Positions 10,187 through 20,610 of a stretch of DNA of 64,000 bases are shown piece after piece (the first letter of the stretch is position 1; each line of letters starts with the position of its first letter). This DNA is from Gonatopus flavifemur. Taxonomy: Eukaryota > Arthropoda > Insecta > Hymenoptera > Dryinidae. The notes below the pieces were generated by a model. It was not told the DNA's origin, searched no databases, and saw only the letters and a list, made by a program, of their open reading frames with translations. A program made the translations under genes and the position numbers. The stretch covers positions 8,556,001 through 8,620,000 of the forward strand of contig JAFFJZ010000003.1 of NCBI GenBank assembly GCA_018340375.1. Direction: 5' to 3'.

Positions 10187-12869
10187 ATACGAACGAGGCA
10201 TACGTGCTCTTATCTTTCTTTTGCGATGAGCTCCTTTCTTCCTCCTTATCTCTCTCTCGCGTTGGGAAACGTATATTATTCGATTGAATCCATTCCAAAA
10301 TTTTTCATTCTCAAAAAACATATGAAACACAAAAATCTTTATAAACTTCTCGAATGATAAAAAATGAAAAATACCAACGACAGGGAGGAATAGTGTCCTC
10401 GCTTTAGTAACCATACCATGACGTTGGTACTGAAATTAATATCAGTCATGAAAAATAATGAATGCGAAGTCTAATTATTGACATTTTTGCATGATTTTTT
10501 CGTTCAGTCAATACAGTGGAATAAGAAAATCAGATTCCTCTCGGACCATTAATGAGAGTTTTTTGAACTGAATCTCCACTCTCTTGTTAAAATATCAAGA
10601 ATACTTGACGTTGATGAGAATTCAAGCAGTTTTATACCATACCGCTATCCTCGATGATTTATTTGACATCAAAATAATTAAGGCTGATATTTTCTCACAA
10701 TTATATATAATTGATGAAATATTCATGAAATATACTTAATGAGATATAAAATGATGCATGTGAGGAGATTTTCTTCTTCAACTCCTCTTCAACATACTCT
10801 AGTACTTTCACTCTCTAAATTTCTTGAGTCCAAACAAAACTTGATAAAGAATATATAAAAATTGTAAATTTATACGTTGGTCATTAAATTTCATCGAAAT
10901 AATTTCATATTATATCAATTATATATTACTCAATTGAAACATCAGAACAATCATTCATTACTATCCAATTCAATAAAATAATCATCGAACTTGGATCGTT
11001 TTTTTTTTTTTATATGTTCATTATTTTTATCCGAAACAAATCATCGTTTCGCAAGATTTCAATCGTTAGGTTCGTTATCTTGAAACAATTTTATTCTTTC
11101 ATCATTCGAGCATTTTGTGACAAGTTATCAATTTATATCATCTTATATCATTTCATATGCAAATAGGTTGTGTATTTATATATGTAGTGTATTTCACCTT
11201 TTATTATTCGATATCGATAAAAACCATTGATCGATCATTGTTACATGCGCTTGAATATGATTGGAATACAGAATATATTTTATCTTGAATTGTTTTCCAA
11301 GTTAAACTCGCTTCGCTTTTTGACATCCTACAATCTTGCTCAGTCTTGTATTATGTGTATCGTTAATTTTCCGAATGGAGATTAATAATGACTTTTATTC
11401 ACTTATGATGAAATATGTATCTGCAATACAATTTCATTCTAAATTAGTGACTCTTCTGGACAAAGTATCACTGAAATTGAACAGTATTGACAGTAATATT
11501 CTTACTGAAGTATTCAAACATATATTCAAATTACATGTACGCATGCTCTACTGTGTTATATTCGCCTGACCATCTCTATGAGTGATAGATTTCATCTGAC
11601 ATGATAAAAATATCGAAAGTGCTGTCACAAACCTGAATGAAAATCGAGGAAGGGAACAACCGTACGAATTATGGCACTCTGTTGTGAAGAAAAGCACTCG
11701 GTAAAAAATAATTACACATCAGAATTCATACTCATAAACCGTATTGGATCCAAGTAAAATTTCACACCAACTTTGACATTGGACACGGCCTGTACGTTTC
11801 AATTCATTCAATATAGTTACATATTTTTTTTTGCATTGTACCTCTCTGTGAATATCGATTTTGACGACCATATGAATAATTGAAATATTTCGTTTTATAT
11901 TCGCTTTTGGTGATAACATAATTTCTTCCTTCGTTTAATCAATACACTTGAGGAAACAACGAATAATTCCACCTGATAAAACCAGAGATATTTTTCGTGT
12001 TATCGTACTGATGTGATATTTTGCGAAATATTCATACATCGTAAAATGATGTTCGAATATTGTAGTTGAAATGGATGTGCTTGAAGTTACGAGAGGAATC
12101 GATTTATGAGTTTGAATGTACTGCTAATTGTTTGTCATTTTCCAAGACCTACCACAGATGATAGGAACTATTTCAAAATTTCAGGGTTTTTACACATGAA
12201 AATACTAGCCTTCTAGTACCAGGAATACATTTGATTATATTTTTAAAATACAAAATGGTGGTGCATCACCACCCTCAAGAAAAGTCTGTTGATCCCGCGT
12301 GGGCGGGTCGTTACAGGTCACAATTATGGATGTAGACCAAAAAACCAAGAAGTTTCTTGAAATATAGTTCAATAAGAAGTAAACGTCGTAGAATTTTTGC
12401 GAATAATGAATTGGGAAGAAATGACGTTGATTTGAACTTTTGAATTTGAAGAAAAAATAATATTCCTTAGATAGAGTAATGATGCTTATTAAAAACAAAC
12501 CTTTTTCAATGCCTCGCCCGCGTTCCCTTTTATTTTTTGAGGATTCATCAAACGACCCTCGTTTTACTGAACAAAATATATTTATAACAAAACAACCCTA
12601 CAAATAATAATCACCGGTGTTTCAATGGGTCGCTGATGGCCCCACAAGGCCAATCAAGAGCCATCGCTGGCCCTTTAAAACACTAGCAGTCGCGGGAATT
12701 AAACTTTATGACATTGGAATTGAGAACAATCCTTTCTTAGGGATCAGCAAGTGCTTGCTGAAAGAGCAAGATTTTTACTAATTCAGCGAAAAGATTTGTC
12801 ATACAGCAAATCAAATTGTTTCCTCTGAAACATACATGTTTCAAGCATTGCAAGTATTTTTTGTTTGCC

Positions 12870-12997
12870 ACACGGAAAGAAGAAAATGGAGAAATTTACC
12901 GTATAGGATGACAACGCGTCGTCTCAAGCCTTTAAATGGATATTTTTTATGAAATATATTGTCATTTGAAGATTTCTCCATTTTCTTTTGTCCGTGC
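12870..12997. mobile_element. MITE-like element with CACGGAAA termini
   Basis: The left arm (ACACGGAAAGAAGAAAATGG...) and the reverse complement of the right arm (GCACGGACAAAAGAAAATGG...) match over about 27 bp through GAGAAAT. The terminus matches that of the element at 5538-5732. Confidence 0.7.
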
Positions 12998-13275
12998 AAT
13001 GAGTCCGACTTATTCATTGATTTGACGAAGAAACCAATAATTTCTTACGAAATCATAAATCAATCTGATAATTTTTAGTCTGATTATAACTCTGTTGGAA
13101 CCATTTACTCGATTGATAAAAATTGAATCTCCTTTAAATAAAATCCATGTTATGATACGATTGCTTTTAAACGGAATATAAAAGTTAAAGAACATAACTT
13201 TGATAGAATATGTTTCTTGGATCAAGCACCGCTCTTATATTTCGACTAGAAACAAATTTTCCTTTGTGTTTTCAG

Positions 13276-13481
13276 GTTACGGTAGTATGGCGCCAAGATC
13301 GACTTGGGGTAAAGTCGCGACGATGGGCTATGCAAGTCTTGGAATTCCTTTGACCTTAGTCTACCTATCGAGTGCCGGAGGACTATTATCCAGATGTGCG
13401 AGAGGTGTTTTCACACGTGCGCTTTGTTGTTGTCTTTGTTCGAACTGCGGCTATTGTTGCTACGATGAGAGGCGAATGCAG
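13276..13481 (+). CDS. two-pore-domain K+ channel, exon with pore 1 GYG and TM2
   Basis: This is a plasma-membrane leak K+ channel of the TWiK/KCNK18-like group. The exon begins inside the first selectivity filter: the acceptor ttttcag is followed by GT TAC GGT, so a preceding exon must supply the G of the first Gly. It then reads GYGSMAP and GKVATMGYASLGIPLTLVYL, the conserved P1/TM2 signature, followed by a Cys-rich intracellular segment (RALCCCLCSNCGYCCYDERRMQ). It is 206 nt long and ends phase 0 at CAG|GTTGGT. The exons for TM1, the extracellular cap and the pore-1 helix are not visible in the window's left part; they may lie beyond base 1, which would leave the secreted-protein gene antisense within an intron. 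Confidence 0.88.
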
Positions 13482-13988
13482 GTTGGTACATCTTTTCGTT
13501 CGATCAAACGAAATATTATTCTATCGGTAAAACGGTTTGGTGAATAGACAAATGTTAGATATCCGAACCGAAGGAAGGATGTAGATAAAATAAAATGTCA
13601 AATATTCGATGTTTTCATTAAAGAAACATCGATCCAAGCGATAGACGTATTGGATTATTTCGAAGATATAGTCGTTTGTATGGTACCATATTTCTTTGAA
13701 TGTCTGTAAATCTTTTAGGATTCCTTCTCCAAAAGGGAGATTTAGGAAGTAGATATTTTTGAACACCTTCTTGATTCGTTTTCCACTCCATTTGTCTCGG
13801 GGTATATGATTTCAACGCATGTGTGATCACATATTCTCTTCGGAGTTCCTTGAGGTCGAAGTTAACATTCCAATAAAAGCTTTAATGTTTGATCACAGAA
13901 ATTTGTCATTACCGAGGCAAGAATTTTTGTTCAAAAGTGCTAATATAAGTTCTTTGGAATACTTCTCGTGTCTAATACACAATAATTC

Positions 13989-14343
13989 AAGGACACTCAG
14001 GAGGAATGGGTAAAATTTTGCACCAACTTTTTTGAATTTGTAATCGATAATAATTGAGTACTCATATCAAATTGGACTCTAAATACAAAGTTGGATTTCT
14101 CCAAGGATTGCAAATATTGGGAAATGAAATTACAAACAATTTTCGACAGTTGGAGATTATTGCTTTCCAAATCATTTAATACTCGCCAAAAAATTCGGAA
14201 AAAAACTTAAACTTGTATTAAGAATCTAATATCAGTCGCGAATTTGATCATTGTTTACTAAAAATTTCTATTAAACGCATGATAATTTATGAAAAAAGTT
14301 GGCGCAAAATTTGATTTGTTCCTTCTGGTGCTCGAGTGCCCCT
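13989..14343. mobile_element. 355-bp MITE, copy 1
   Basis: The ends are AAGGACACTC and GAGTGCCCCT. Beyond them the arms share a block around AAATTTTGCGCCAACTTTTT, giving terminal inverted repeats of about 50 bp with a gap. A second copy lies inverted at 26651-26994. There is no coding capacity. Flanks are too decayed to fix the target-site duplication; a TTAA-like site is possible. Confidence 0.78.
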
Positions 14344-15743
14344 AATGGCAAAGTTCTTTCTATGAAATTCTGGTCATGCCAACCAACGTTGGCATTGAGA
14401 ATGAGAATGATTAAGGATCATATTATCACCCATGGAAAAAGTGGAAGTAATTTTATTTGAAGTATTGAAAAAGAATTTGAAGAATTTTCGGTCCGGTCGT
14501 TAGGTCTTACACTTCAATGCTTCTAACTGTACAATAGATCAAAATGATTTTGTTCGACAAACTGGAAAAATATATTGGTTTTTCTGTAACTAATTGAACA
14601 GAAATTTTTATCTTTCTATATTAGATAAGAGAGAATAAATAGACGAACTGGAGAGTAGAATAAAATTGATTTCTGGAAAATAAATGTATTCTCCCAGCAG
14701 CTCGAGTGCATGCAATTACTCAGATGAATGAAATTTTATAATCAGGAATTGCAAATTACTGAAATCAAATATGATGATTGTTTGATTATTCATTTAATTT
14801 TGAAGGTTTCAAAAAGGATGTTGATCCATTTCGATTGATCTCCTCAGGAGAAAACACATACCTTCTATTATCAATTTCGAATAAGAATGATTTTGTTCCT
14901 CATTAAAAAAAAAATTGTAGATTGTTTCTCAGCTTCTCTCAAATTATAGAAAAAAAAAATAGATCAAATGTAGATGGAACGGTACCGTCTTATGGAGTCA
15001 GTCTTTCTTTTTTATAACATCGAATCATGAACCCGAAGCACGTACCAGAAAACTGGCGACGACGTATTTGAAATTGAAAATCAATATTGCAGCCTCGCAA
15101 GAAAAAAATCTGATTTTGAACACGTTGTGAGAACGTCTAATGGAAATTAGCTCTGTAGTGTTCCTGGACAAAGGATGGAATACGCAGGAATGAAATATAC
15201 ATAGGGTAATTTGATTTATTAATCAATGTTCAAAAGCAACTCCTTGTGAACTATTCTGTTTTCGATATCATTCGTATGTTTCAAACAGATTACTCCGTGG
15301 GAGATATAATTGTATATCGTAGAATCCAGCGCCGATGTGTATGTTTATCTTTCGAATGAAAGAATGAACGACAATTTTATTCCTCTCTTTGATAAATAGG
15401 AATTATTTTCCTCTTCAATGAGGATTCCAATTTATTGTAGATAGTCAGCCCTTGCGATGATTCGCTTGCTTCATCAAACGTCTCCGTATCCTTCCAATCA
15501 GGAGGTTTTTCATTATTCACGTTCCTTTACATGCACATATTCAGTGAGGGTTGGAATCTCCCTTATGCTCCAATTTACTTCATATGAACCGTGTTTGAGG
15601 AAGATTAAATTTTTCAATAAAAACAAAGAATTTCTTATAAAAAATGAACACACAGACAAGATGCGCTCCAAATTATATACAAAATTTTTTAGCGTTTCAT
15701 GAGATTTTCAATGAATTTACATTGAATGACACACTGAGAGAAG

Positions 15744-16263
15744 AGCAATTTGGAAGTTCGGTGAATAGTAATAATATACTGATTTGATAAAGCTGATTAA
15801 GTAGTACTGAACTTTCAGCGATGTTTCATGGAATTTCAGTAATGTTCCTGCACTGGGAAAAATATTTATTTGCCCTCTCTTCATAAAATATTCATTTGTA
15901 GAAATTAAATATCAAATTAGATGCAAAAACTGGGGCAAGCATTCCATTATTTAATTCGATTAAATATTTCATTAATACCAAAGAATATGTTATCCTAGCA
16001 TGTACGTACCATGGGGCCCACCCCGGCCCAGCATGGTATATCATGGTATATTTGATTGGAAGAAATTTGTTTTCAGTGTAATTCCAATTTAATGAACAAT
16101 TTTCCCATTGAAGTTAATTTTTTTTTTCCATTGATGCTTAAAAATATTTTATGGAGAGAGGACAAATCAACTGTTTATTTGGTTGGAAGAAATGTTTTTT
16201 CAGTGTTGCAATTTCTTGAAACATCGCTGAAAGTTCAGTGATATTCAAAACCTCCAAATTGCC
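15744..16263. mobile_element. nested inverted-repeat (foldback) element
   Basis: The left arm (15744-15860) carries GCAATTTGGAAG, CTGAACTTTCAGCGATG and CACTGGGAAAAA. The right arm (about 16180-16263) carries these in reverse complement as CAGTGTTGC, CATCGCTGAAAGTTCAG and CCTCCAAATTGC. The left arm has about 45 extra bases. The middle includes CCTCTC-type inverted blocks, so one element may be inserted in another. Confidence 0.65.
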
Positions 16264-16867
16264 GATTTTGAACGGATCGATTCTTTTGTATAGAATTTCT
16301 ATCGCATCAAAATTATATGAAAACCGATGAAAATTTGATAAACTTTTTATAGGACCATTTTGGTTTGGATGGTAGGATGGTTTGGTTTGGTTTGGTTTTT
16401 AACGGACTTCATCTACCACATATGTTTCTAGCATCTATCTGTTTCAAATTTCATTTGGCACACTCGCTTTGACTTTTCCCCTTCGATAACATCATTTGAA
16501 CATCACATTTATTCATCTATCACCAGGGCAAACGTGCTCCACAATGATCATAATTTTTTTTCACATTATAAACAGTCGATTAAACAAAATGAAATTCATA
16601 ATAGAAGAAAAATTGATAAAGAGATGAAGTTATTGCTAGTTTCTCTGTAACGTTGGAGTGCAAATTTTGTTGAGTCAACAAAAATTCTCTTGTAGCACTG
16701 TTCTGGATGATTACAATAATTCCATTATTTTGAACTTCAACAGCTAGTTTGGAATATATGTCTATACATTTACATCTCGAACATGCCTCTTCATTGTAAC
16801 ACTCGGAAACATCTCTTCCCTTCCTGTATTCCAGGAATCGAAACAATCTATCAAATCGCTGATGTCT

Positions 16868-17119
16868 ACACACAGCGAAAAATTCTTGCTGAAAAAGCGA
16901 TTCCGAAAAATTTACTTTGCTAAATTAGCAAAACGGTTGCTGTTAAAGCAAAAATATTGCTATTTTAGCAAGATATATAAGAATGGCAAGCGTTTGTTGG
17001 GAGAGCAAGACTTTTGCTGTGATAGCAAATGTTTTGCTAATTCAGCAACAAGTTTTGCCATATCAGCAAAGGAAATTTTCGAGTTTTGCTGTTTCAGCAA
17101 CTTTTTTTTCTCCAAGTGT
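16868..17119. mobile_element. palindrome-array element with AGCAAA cores
   Basis: The ends form an imperfect inverted repeat (ACACACAGCGAAAAA and, reversed, ACACTTGGAGAAAAAA). Inside are about eight imperfect palindromes of the form TTTGCT-n5-AGCAAA, for example TTTGCTAAATTAGCAAAA, spaced roughly 20-25 bp. It lies in the channel intron. Confidence 0.7.
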
Positions 17120-17429
17120 ACCGCTACAAATAAAAAATTGAATACTCTCCTTCCATCATTTTTGTCCATTTCCAACAATTCTTCAAACTGCATAAGTGTT
17201 GTGCAGGATTATTCAATCACTCGAAGGTACCATCTTTTTTCATCATGATATAAAAAGTTTTCTCCGTTGCAAACTGAAAAACTATATCCTCTTATTGGAT
17301 GAATGAAAATATGATGGGTAAAGTTTTAAGAGAGATAACAAACTTCGATTTTTAATGATATCAATCTGATGAATTTTCAATGTAATATCATACCTTTTGA
17401 CTATATTCTTTTCCCGTGATCCAATATAG

Positions 17430-17715
17430 GAGAAAGAGAGGAAAATGAGGAAGAAACGACAGCAAGAAGAACTGGCACAACAGCAACAGCAAATGCAGTT
17501 GCAAGAGCCTTTCTATGTACGAGCAAATTCGTCGACGTTCACGAGTACGGTGGAGATCAAAGCCAGTCCAAAGGATGAAGTATCGAGTCTCGGTTCCGGT
17601 GACAGACCTAACGTCACTATACTCGCTCCAATTAGCATTTGTCTTGGAGCAATGTTGTGCTATATCGTGGCAGGAGCGTTTGCTCTTTACAAATTGGAAG
17701 GATGGTCATTTGTAG
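17430..17715 (+). CDS. two-pore-domain K+ channel, TM3 exon
   Basis: This exon continues the channel in frame from MQ (13481) as EKERKMRKKRQQEEL. It has a Gln-rich cytoplasmic stretch (AQQQQQMQLQ), a Ser-rich linker (NSSTFTSTVEIKASPKDEVSSLGS) and then TM3, ISICLGAMLCYIVAGAFALY, ending LEGWSFV. The charged, Gln-rich loop between TM2 and TM3 is the usual site for regulatory variation in this family, and the serines are possible phosphorylation sites (inference). The 286-nt exon starts phase 0 and ends phase 1 at TAG|GTGAGT. Confidence 0.9.
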
Positions 17716-17978
17716 GTGAGTGAGAATACTTTTGTGTAATTCGTTTTTTCGTTTCTAGATAGATGAATCGAAATCTTCATTTTTCCCTTAATCCTTTAAT
17801 GTCCTACTCTCCCTACTTTTTTGCATTTCTATCAATCCATTACATCATACAGAAATTTTGTTAATTGCTGTTTCTTCATCATTGCATTGTTTTTGCATAA
17901 ATATAAGATAATTTCATACTTTAATATTCCATAATAACTCAAATCTAATCACCATTCTTTTCACATGCTATTCCACAG

Positions 17979-18265
17979 ATGGGAGTTATTTCTGCTTCAT
18001 GAGTCTGAGCACAATTGGGTTTGGCGACATGGTACCCGGTTCCTATCCTCCCCGTCATCCGGATCTGGCCGAACCTAGAAACGTGACCATATGGTTTTGT
18101 TCGTTTTACATAATGTCCGGCATGGCATTGACAGCCATGTGTTTCAACATTCTCCACGATGAGATAGTTCATCGTTTGAGTCATCAGGGCGAAAAACAAG
18201 AACCGATCAAGGTCAGTTCGAGCGTGGACGAGTTAGCGACCGATCCGTTTGCGTTAACGTCGTGA
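17979..18265 (+). CDS. two-pore-domain K+ channel, pore 2 and TM4 exon
   Basis: The acceptor ttccacag precedes AT GGG AGT TAT, and with the preceding G gives DGSYFCFMSLSTIGFGDMVPG, the second pore helix and its GFG selectivity filter. TM4 follows (TIWFCSFYIMSGMALTAMCF) with the usual post-TM4 FNILHDEIV. The cytoplasmic tail reads KVSSSVDELATDPFALTS and stops at TGA 18263-18265. The same frame remains open afterwards (see 18266-18517). A GTCAGT donor at 18212 and a CCACAG acceptor at 18294 flank the stop, but using them shifts the frame to an early TGA. Identity as a K2P channel is secure; the subfamily is less so. Confidence 0.92.
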
Positions 18266-18517
18266 CAATTTCCTTCGAGCAACTTTTGCCACAGAACCGA
18301 CACTGAAGTCGGTGTTGGTATCGGCGTCGAACCGCCAGTTAGCATTTTCGCTCACGAGAACGAGATCAACATATTAAAAGACGTCTACAATCAAGTGGAC
18401 GTAACGAGAGACTGCAAACCAATCCTAAAGCTTGAGGATCATGTCCCGCCAACGATATCCGCAGTGTACACCCTACCGAAACTTGACGAAGACGCCGAGG
18501 AAAATACGGAAATGTGA
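18266..18517 (+). CDS. possible stop-readthrough extension of the K+ channel
   Basis: After TGA-CAA-TTT the frame of the channel exon continues for 83 codons to TGA at 18515-18517. The peptide looks like a genuine cytoplasmic tail: GVGIGVEPPVSIFAHENE, VYNQVDVTRDCKPILKLED and ISAVYTLPKLDEDAEENTEM. Its composition is clearly coding (many GAC, GTC, GAG codons) and unlike the AT-rich sequence after 18517. UGA followed by C is the leakiest stop context known in insects. Alternatives are a sequencing error, a recent stop mutation, or an unseen splice form; I found no frame-preserving intron with good sites. Confidence 0.55.
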   Translation, partial: QFPSSNFCHRTDTEVGVGIGVEPPVSIFAHENEINILKDVYNQVDVTRDCKPILKLEDHVPPTISAVYTLPKLDEDAEENTEM

Positions 18518-20379
18518 AAATCCTTTCGTTGTGAGTTTTGGAAGTGGATGGTAGCAGCGAGGCGTCTCAATGGACGTACACTTTAGTGACTCGTTCTTAC
18601 AATAGGAATACAATGAAAACTCGAACTGTGGCAAGGTTTGCGTTATACAAATAGACGTAAATCGATATAATGCACGATTGCTAATTCAGCCATGTGCGCA
18701 AATTTTCTCCTTTAGGTCATTTATGGATTAAATTCATCTCAGGTATATGTCCTAGAGATTGACAAATATTTTTTACATGGTGAAGTGTACGATGAAATTT
18801 TGGTGCGAATAATTTCATTCCAGGCATGTTGATTGGCTCTTTTTTTCAATAATTCATCAATACCGGGAATCGTAATTCGAAGATACACTCAGGGATACTC
18901 AAAAAGCCCAAGAAAAAAAAAGTTATGCGTTCTTGGAAAAGAGGTATTTCCCTTGTATACCGTGAATCGATGAATTTAAATTTCAATCTCTCCTCATGAA
19001 ATTCTTATTAATTGAACGAAGCAATGGATTCTTGTTACTCTAGGACTGGGAGGATCGTTAAACTGTCTTTAGAAGCCAAAAGTAAGAAAATTCTTCCTCT
19101 CACATAGAAAGAAAACTGTCTTATTATGAATTGCTGCATCCACACGTTTAAAACATCTTCAACATACTTCTCTTGTAAATTACAATCAAATATAAGAATT
19201 CACAAAGATTAAATATGTAAATAATTTGATGATGTATCTAAAGGTGTTTGGAAAGTGTCAGCAAATTTGGGATATTTCATTGAGAATCTAATTCGCAAAA
19301 TGCAAATATGAATAATCAATTTCCGCAAAATGATGACGAACTCGATGCATTACAATGAAATCCCTAAGTTCAAGTAATGTTTCCACTCCCGCATGAATAA
19401 ATGATACGAAATGTAAAGAATGAGGTTACAATTTTTCTTGTATACCGTGCAGTGTCGAGTTTAGGTCCGATATAAAGAATTCCCAATGCGGAAGTCTCTC
19501 ATCTTGGTTCTCCTTGCTTCCAACGGATTTTCTTTCTTCTTTATATCCTTATGTGTCGCCTCATCTCTCGTCCTTACTTTCTGACTTCCTCCTTGGGTCT
19601 CAAGGGAAATATAACCGAGTTCCAAACGCACCCACGATCACGGCTGGATAACTTCTTACCCTGCAAATGTTCGGTGAATCCAAAGAAAACAATCATTATT
19701 GTTATTCTCTCCTCTTTTTGAAAGGACGAACGAATAAACGGTTTGGTCAGAATCTTTATATCTTATCATATAACCCGCATTGTATTTTTCGAATTTATAT
19801 TATCTGGAATATTAATATCACATGTTTCTTCAACTTTATACATCAAAATATCATCGTACTGAGTGAAATTATTTGAAAATCCATTGTGAAATTTTGTATC
19901 GATCGATATGGATTTCGCCTCAGCCGTCCTTTTTACATGAACGATGCTCATTCGCAATAATAGCAAGCGTCTATGTAATTATGTACCTCCTATCGCAATG
20001 CATCATAATACTCTTGTACAGTAATCCCATTGGCATCAGGAAACTAGACCCTAATACTGTATCAGTTACATAATCAACTCGAATGATAATCGTGCGAAAT
20101 TGGCCAATTAACTGATGTTCATCCACTTTAAGGTTCTGTGCTGAAAATACCAAGCAGAACCACGAACAAACAACTGTGATCGGGCTTTGGGAGGTTCTTG
20201 TTTCAAGAAATCTGTTCGAAAATTGACAAACTTTCTGAAAAATTGGAATAATCTATCACATCTTGAAGGGAGAGTTTTCGTCAGTATTCGATTGATATCA
20301 CAGTCAAATATTGACAGGATGTTTCAATCGAGTCATTCCGAACAAAAGCAGATAGACAGTTGGCCAGGTTTTGAACATG

Positions 20380-20395
20380 GTTCAAAGCCTGACAA
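20380..20395 (+). repeat. dispersed repeat, GTTCAAAGCCTGACAA copy 1
   Basis: An exact 16-mer shared with 29101-29116 and 40011-40026. The upstream sequence is only loosely similar, so these are probably ends of a diverged dispersed element. Confidence 0.55.
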
Positions 20396-20514
20396 TAATT
20401 TTCGACCCGGTTCTGCCTTGTATTTCCGACAGGTTTCCAAACTATAAATCATTCGTGAACTGTGTTCAACGTGTGTTACATTTTATTCTCCTAAGGACTC
20501 CTAAGATAACACGC

Positions 20515-20610
20515 ACAGTCAAGTCTGAAACTGAACCCGGTCCCAGCTCATGAGCATCTCAATCCAAATTGGGGCAACTTGGGATTTGGTCTAATCTCAG
20601 ACTTGACTGT
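20515..20610. mobile_element. 96-bp MITE-like element
   Basis: Ends are perfect inverted repeats over ACAGTCAAGTCTGA, with weaker pairing further in. No coding capacity. Confidence 0.65.

Larger units (their letters stand above)
9501..13275. other. noncoding DNA upstream of the first visible channel exon
   Basis: Mostly AT-rich. A GC-richer, CpG-containing island at about 9560-10190 holds weak coding-like frames (entered separately) and a GTC/TCG repeat. The MITE-like element at 12870-12997 and an adjacent AGCAA-type palindromic stretch (about 12745-12815) lie near the right end. I looked here for the channel's TM1/pore-1 exon, which must end in a single G before 13276, and found none. Confidence 0.4.
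13482..17429 (+). other. K+ channel intron with repeat elements
   Basis: A 3.9-kb intron between the phase-0 donor after 13481 and the acceptor ccaatatag before 17430. It contains a 355-bp MITE copy (13989-14343), a large nested inverted repeat (15744-16263) and a palindrome-array element (16868-17119). No coding exon was recognised in it. Confidence 0.75.

Noticed and set aside
18263..18265. Selenocysteine reading of the in-frame TGA in the K+ channel
   Set aside because: K2P channels are not selenoproteins, no SECIS-like structure was evident, and several insect groups including hymenopterans are known to have lost the machinery. Readthrough or an artefact fits better.
18212..18294. 83-nt intron (GTCAGT...CCACAG) that would remove the TGA
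   Set aside because: Sites look usable, but the length is not a multiple of three and the downstream frame hits TGA after three codons, whereas the strongly coding frame is the unspliced one.
19487..19590. Short ATG frame resembling a signal peptide (MRKSLILVLLASNG)
   Set aside because: Only about 32 codons, no following exon or promoter identified, and T-rich DNA easily yields hydrophobic peptides.
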